DNA of 33,399 bases from Bacteroidetes bacterium UBA2322. GTDB lineage: Bacteria; Bacteroidota; Bacteroidia; Chitinophagales; UBA2359. Made by a program: the position numbers and the translations under genes. Where the stretch lies: the NCBI GenBank assembly GCA_002345145.1, contig DDVC01000160.1, forward strand, positions 1 through 33,399, in the 5' to 3' direction. Below the pieces are notes generated by a model. That model was given only the letters and a program-made list of their open reading frames with translations. It was not told where the DNA came from and made no database searches. Positions 30,401 through 33,399 of the stretch are shown here, one piece after another; the first letter of the stretch is position 1, and every line of letters begins with the position of its first letter.

Positions 30401-33399
30401 AATGCGGCAATACGAATACCTCTAATACCATTCAAGTAAACGTAATAGCCGACCCCATAGTAACCATAACCGGCGCTGCCAACGTGTGTGTGGGTGGCTC
30501 TGTTACCCTTACTGCCAACATAACCGGCGGCTCCGGCACGCCAATTTACACATGGCGAAGAGATGGTTCAATTGTAGGAGGCAACTCCAGTACTTATACA
30601 ACCGATAACTTATTGGGTGTTAGCAATTACAGCTACACCGTAGAAATTACCCAAGACGCAGGTTGTAGCGCCACCGCCACCGCCGTTAACGCCAATGTAG
30701 TAGCCGACCCCACCGTTACCATAACCGGCGCTGCCAATGTATGTGTAGGCGGCAGTGTTACCCTCACTGCTAATGTAAGCGGCGGGTTGGGTACGGTAAG
30801 TACTTACCAGTGGCGCAGAAATGGCGTAAACGTAGGCACAAACAGCGCTACCTATACCACCGATAATACCTTAGCAGCCAACACCTATAGCTATGATGTT
30901 ATCGTAACCCAAACCGGCAGTGGCTGTAGCAATACCGCCACCGCCGTTAATGCCAATGTAGTAGCCGATCCCACCATTACCATAACCGGCGCTGCCAATG
31001 TATGTGTAGGTGGCAGTGTTACCCTCACTGCTAATGTAAGCGGTGGTGTGGGTACAATAAGCACTTACCAATGGCGCAGAAATGGCGTAAACATAGGCAC
31101 AAACTCTGCTACCTATACCACCGATAATACCTTAGCAGCCAGTACATATAGCTACGACGTTATAGTAACCCAAACCGGCAGTGGTTGCAGCGCTACCTCG
31201 GCAGCCGTTAATGCCGATGTAGTAGCCGACCCCACCGTTACCATATCCGGCGCTGCCAATGTATGTTCTGGCAGTACTGTTACACTTACTGCCAACGTGA
31301 GCGGCGGATTAGGCACTGTAAGCGCTTACCAATGGCGTAGAAATGGAACAAATGTAGGTACTAACAGCGCCACATACACTACTGATAATACTTTGTCTGT
31401 GGGCAGCTACAGTTACGATGTTATTGTTACACAAACCGGGAGTGGGTGCAGTAATACCGCTACTTCCGTAAATGCCAATGTGCTTGCCCTCCCCCAAGGC
31501 TCCCTCACCGCCAACGGACCGTTTTGCGCTACCGATGCCGGAGCAGGCACACTCACCTTTACCGCCTCACCCGGAGAAGGCATCGGTCCTTTCTCCCTCA
31601 ATATGCCCCCGCACGGAACCGTATCGGGTGTAGTGAGTGGTGTACCGTTTACCCCGCCCGGTTCGCCTTTTACTGCTACTACCACCTTTACTATTAGCGC
31701 CATTCAAGATGCCAACGGGTGTGTGCGCAATACCGGCATTACCCAACCCTCTGCCACCATAACCGTTAATCCAGCCGCTACGGTTAATACCGGGTTAGGG
31801 CTTTCCGGTTGCCAGTCGGCTACGCCGGCTGCTATTACGCTCTCCGGCGCAAGCGTAGGGGGCGGCGCTACCACCGGCGCATGGAGTATTACCTCAGGCG
31901 GCGGTACACTCAGCAGTACTGCCCAGCAAAATAATGCAGGAATTGCTGCCACTACATACACACCCGTAGCCAACTACACCGGTTTGGTAGTACTTACACT
32001 CACTACCAACGACCCCGATGGCGCTGGTCCCTGTACTGCTGTAAGCGCTACCCGAAACATTACCATCAACCCGCAGCCTACTATTACCCTTGGTTCGGTG
32101 GCTTCGGTATGCGTGGGCAGTTCCACTTTTTCGTTACCCTACACCGCCACCACTAACGGACCTAACCAATACAGCATCAGCGCCGGTTCGCCTGCCTTAT
32201 CGGGCTTTACGCCTGTGGTCAATGCTTCCTTGCCGGTTTCGCCCATCATTGTGCCCATTCCTACCGGAGCCGCGCCGGGTACGTATCAATTTGTTGCCTC
32301 AGTGCGAAACTCCACTACCGGTTGCAGCTCGCCTAATTATACCTTTAACGTAACCATTGAGGCTGACCCAATCATTACCACCCAGCCCACAACACCCGTT
32401 TGGGTTTGTATAAATGGCGTAGCTACCCTTACCGTAGCAGCATCGGGCGGAACCGGTTCCTTTACCTATCAGTGGTATTGGAATGACGTGGACGATAACA
32501 CCGGAGGCTATCTATTAGACAATTATTACAATGCAAATACTGCCACGGCTACGGTAATGTCCGAAGACAGTTTTGGAACACTCTATTATTATTGTGTCAT
32601 TACCCAATCGGGTAGCGGTTGCAATACAGTGGTGAGCAATACCTCAGCCGTAACCGTTGGCGACCCGATTTACATCATTACCAACCCTACTACTACACAA
32701 ACTGTTTGTATAGGTGGTTCGTCGCCCTTATCGGTTAGCGCCGGCGGCGGGGTGCCTTCTCTCACTTATCAGTGGTACAGCAACACTACCAACAGCAATA
32801 GTGGCGGCACACTCATTAGCGGCGCTATTGCTGATACCTACTCGCCCCCCAATGCTTCTGCCGGCACTTTATACTACTATTGTGTAGTGAGCGCATCAGG
32901 CATTGGCTGTGACCCGGCAACGAGCGATGTGGCAACCGTAACGGTGGTGGCAGACCCCTCTATCAACATCAGCGCCGGCAGCGCCACCGTTTGTGTGGGA
33001 GGTATTACCTCTTTAAGCGCTACACCTGCAAACGGCACGGGAACTTGCACTATTCAATGGCAATTCAGCACAGTTTCCAATACCGGACCTTGGACAAACT
33101 TTGGCACAGGCGCTAATCCGCAAACTACGCCCGCCATAACCGGAACTACCTATTTTAGGGCAGTTTATTCTTGCACCGGTTTGGGTTGCGATGCTGCCAA
33201 CTCCAATGTGCTTACTATCAACACTTTTAGTACTACCATTACCAGCGGCGCAGTGGGTGGGGCTGCTTCTTTAACCCAGTGCGTAGGCGGAAATCCGGTT
33301 GCTTTCACTGTTGGAGCACCTTCCGGCGGCAATAGCGCTTACACTTACCAATGGGAGCAATCTGATGGCTGCACCGGTACTTGGGTGAATGCAGTTGCC
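27487..33399 (+). CDS. Giant multi-domain repeat adhesin, 3' end beyond the window
   Basis: ATG 27487 opens a frame without stop for 1971 codons to the last base, so the protein is partial at its C-terminus. A long N-region precedes a hydrophobic signal core (about 31-44) with likely cleavage at AWG-Q near residue 51. Then come two PPC-like beta domains (about 53-296; FDSQITLYNDAGG and FDTYMHLLNSGG, both followed by NDDNGP), a PKD/Ig-like domain, and two copies of an unnamed 150-residue module (about 385-538 and 736-882) with NTWNIY, KRQGFPCGVYN and D-x-DGNG-x-x-DF. Each copy is followed by Ig-like domains. Next are four near-identical 85-87-residue Ig repeats (988-1333) and further Ig-like domains to the window edge. 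Ser, Thr, Gly and Ala are abundant and charged residues rare. A C-terminal T9SS domain is expected outside the window. Confidence 0.85.
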   Translation, partial: MKQNYNLKMLGNTVLPCTVRLNRLFGIGKYVTALIVFIFALMPFSMQKAWGQCANDNAYQADAPDFCVLGITSSTAGQARAGSYIRWPVTSGFTYQFSHCAGGFDSQITLYNDAGGGSLAYNDDNGPACTGTRASVNWTASFTGLVRVVTDQFNCVASGALTPLAVTITAGFKAGTNTSIPIEVGTLSGCANYSNTQNNGNCFFNSYAGQSSPDIFYRFTLNNTATVNLSHCGSGFDTYMHLLNSGGGSITLNDDNGPLCSGAAASIQTTLAAGTYFVVSEGFSSNTGNINTQIAIQPPTGGSISGATTVCAGQSYTYSVSGVSHHVHDYQWSVPAGATITAGQGTATITVTWGSTSGNVSVTPRTYGGTCNGSAITYAVTAQSPSGNPANFGSNTWNIYSYSGSNFNAYFGFASNSTSTEFNLGAFGMGLTSNPSTLSGYAGCSLQNDNWSISAKRQGFPCGVYNVIGRGHDDAVQVFIDFDGNGTFDFTSTNFTCCNQPGFVNQTLWTGTLTSASRVQVDLSEGGGDAFVDIDFTLITPTLNAGSVGSNATICSGGDLGAFSNITSASGGTTGFTGGGSITYQWQSSPNNSTWTNISGATGATYDPPALTATTYYRRVASDACSSVNSNVITITVVPDPAISVSGATTICNDGFSSANLTATITNGTGCQPQWQISTDNATFTDIPGATSTSYNTGALTATRYYRARTINCGTGCDIATSSSLTVTVTQPPGNPTVYGTNTWNIYAYNGFSFGSYLGFATNSTTAEFNIGTFGMGAASTPSALSGYSGCATQSTDNWSFSAKRQGFPCGVYNLNLIGYDDNYSLSIDWDGNGTVDFNTSGTCCNNGLGTKWTGTLTSSSRVEITLQEGGGDAFIDIDFANVTPAVTGGTIAGIANGVTICTGGDPGAFTSSAAASGGTVGTTNGGSFSYQWELSLNGGGYSNVSGATGLTYDPPALTTGTYIYRRRATDQCGNTNTSNTIQVNVIADPIVTITGAANVCVGGSVTLTANITGGSGTPIYTWRRDGSIVGGNSSTYTTDNLLGVSNYSYTVEITQDAGCSATATAVNANVVADPTVTITGAANVCVGGSVTLTANVSGGLGTVSTYQWRRNGVNVGTNSATYTTDNTLAANTYSYDVIVTQTGSGCSNTATAVNANVVADPTITITGAANVCVGGSVTLTANVSGGVGTISTYQWRRNGVNIGTNSATYTTDNTLAASTYSYDVIVTQTGSGCSATSAAVNADVVADPTVTISGAANVCSGSTVTLTANVSGGLGTVSAYQWRRNGTNVGTNSATYTTDNTLSVGSYSYDVIVTQTGSGCSNTATSVNANVLALPQGSLTANGPFCATDAGAGTLTFTASPGEGIGPFSLNMPPHGTVSGVVSGVPFTPPGSPFTATTTFTISAIQDANGCVRNTGITQPSATITVNPAATVNTGLGLSGCQSATPAAITLSGASVGGGATTGAWSITSGGGTLSSTAQQNNAGIAATTYTPVANYTGLVVLTLTTNDPDGAGPCTAVSATRNITINPQPTITLGSVASVCVGSSTFSLPYTATTNGPNQYSISAGSPALSGFTPVVNASLPVSPIIVPIPTGAAPGTYQFVASVRNSTTGCSSPNYTFNVTIEADPIITTQPTTPVWVCINGVATLTVAASGGTGSFTYQWYWNDVDDNTGGYLLDNYYNANTATATVMSEDSFGTLYYYCVITQSGSGCNTVVSNTSAVTVGDPIYIITNPTTTQTVCIGGSSPLSVSAGGGVPSLTYQWYSNTTNSNSGGTLISGAIADTYSPPNASAGTLYYYCVVSASGIGCDPATSDVATVTVVADPSINISAGSATVCVGGITSLSATPANGTGTCTIQWQFSTVSNTGPWTNFGTGANPQTTPAITGTTYFRAVYSCTGLGCDAANSNVLTINTFSTTITSGAVGGAASLTQCVGGNPVAFTVGAPSGGNSAYTYQWEQSDGCTGTWVNAVA
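28639..30130 (+). repeat. Large intragenic duplication of a module plus Ig-like domain
   Basis: The 150-residue module at about 28639-29100 recurs at about 29692-30130, offset by 1044 bases at the shared GGATTTCCTTG site (28861 and 29905). Each copy is followed by a similar Ig-like domain containing GATGxTYDPPAL. The first unit has one additional Ig-like domain before the second begins. The protein similarity is clear, the DNA similarity moderate, so this is an older duplication than the 261-base repeats downstream. Confidence 0.65.
30448..31485 (+). repeat. Four in-frame tandem repeats, 255-261 bases
   Basis: Units begin GCCGA(C/T)CCC at 30448, 30703, 30964 and 31225; lengths are 255, 261, 261 and 261 bases. 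Units two and three are almost identical at the DNA level; unit four is close and unit one more diverged. Each encodes one Ig-like domain with ANVCVGGSVTLTANVSGG, YQWRRNG, TYTTDNTL and YSYDVIVTQTGSGC. All repeats keep the frame. Confidence 0.85.

Noticed and set aside
30448..31485. Tandem repeats considered as a CRISPR or satellite array
   Set aside because: Units are 255-261 bases, keep the reading frame and encode Ig-like domains, with no spacers.
30871..31973. Several minus-strand open frames opposite the adhesin repeats
   Set aside because: They arise from the antisense of repetitive GC-richer codons and have low-complexity translations with no resemblance to proteins.

Overview
The window looks like chromosomal DNA of an environmental member of the Bacteroidota (Chitinophagia/Saprospiria-like, by impression). 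The signs are a type IX secretion (T9SS) C-terminal sorting domain, SprB-like and Ig-like adhesin repeats, a Bacteroidota-type CcmE/CcmF pair, a PspC mini-protein, repeated -7 promoter boxes of the form TAnnTTTG, and start codons that generally lack a strong Shine-Dalgarno sequence. No phage, IS element, rRNA or CRISPR array is visible. One tRNA (CAT anticodon) is present.

Layout. 1-5.5 kb: a large beta-propeller (BNR/Asp-box) lipoprotein, a PspC-domain mini-protein, a small SET-domain protein and a PhoD-like secreted phosphatase, with intergenic dispersed repeats. 5.6-8.8 kb: CcmF and CcmE of cytochrome c maturation, transcribed leftwards. 9.2-16.3 kb: a secreted alpha/beta hydrolase fused to Ig-like and dockerin-like modules, the tRNA and its terminator, an unrecognised 442-residue cytosolic protein, a T9SS cargo protein with a jelly-roll-like domain, an MDR oxidoreductase and a DUF3575-like outer-membrane protein.

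16.3-23.7 kb is the most distinctive region. Five different PhyH-type Fe(II)/2-oxoglutarate dioxygenases surround and interrupt a Wzm/Wzt-type polysaccharide ABC exporter. On the minus strand the order is permease, PhyH, PhyH, PhyH, ATPase, tightly spaced. On the plus strand PhyH, a small lipoprotein and another PhyH run towards it and overlap the end of the ATPase gene by 33 bases. All five dioxygenases keep the H-x-D...H metal triad and an Arg 11 residues after the distal His. All share a similar region after the core and end in a basic/hydrophobic tail or a transmembrane helix. There is no glycosyltransferase of nucleotide-sugar type in the window. My inference is a membrane-bound hydroxylation module acting on an exported glycan or glycolipid.

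23.7-33.4 kb: an AT-rich divergent control region with an 11-bp repeat, then a rightward adhesin locus. It holds a small SprB-repeat secreted protein, a TMTC-like multi-pass putative O-mannosyltransferase with C-terminal TPRs, and a giant repeat adhesin. The adhesin is open for at least 1971 codons and runs off the window end. Glycosylation of the neighbouring Ser/Thr-rich adhesins by the TMTC-like enzyme is a reasonable inference.
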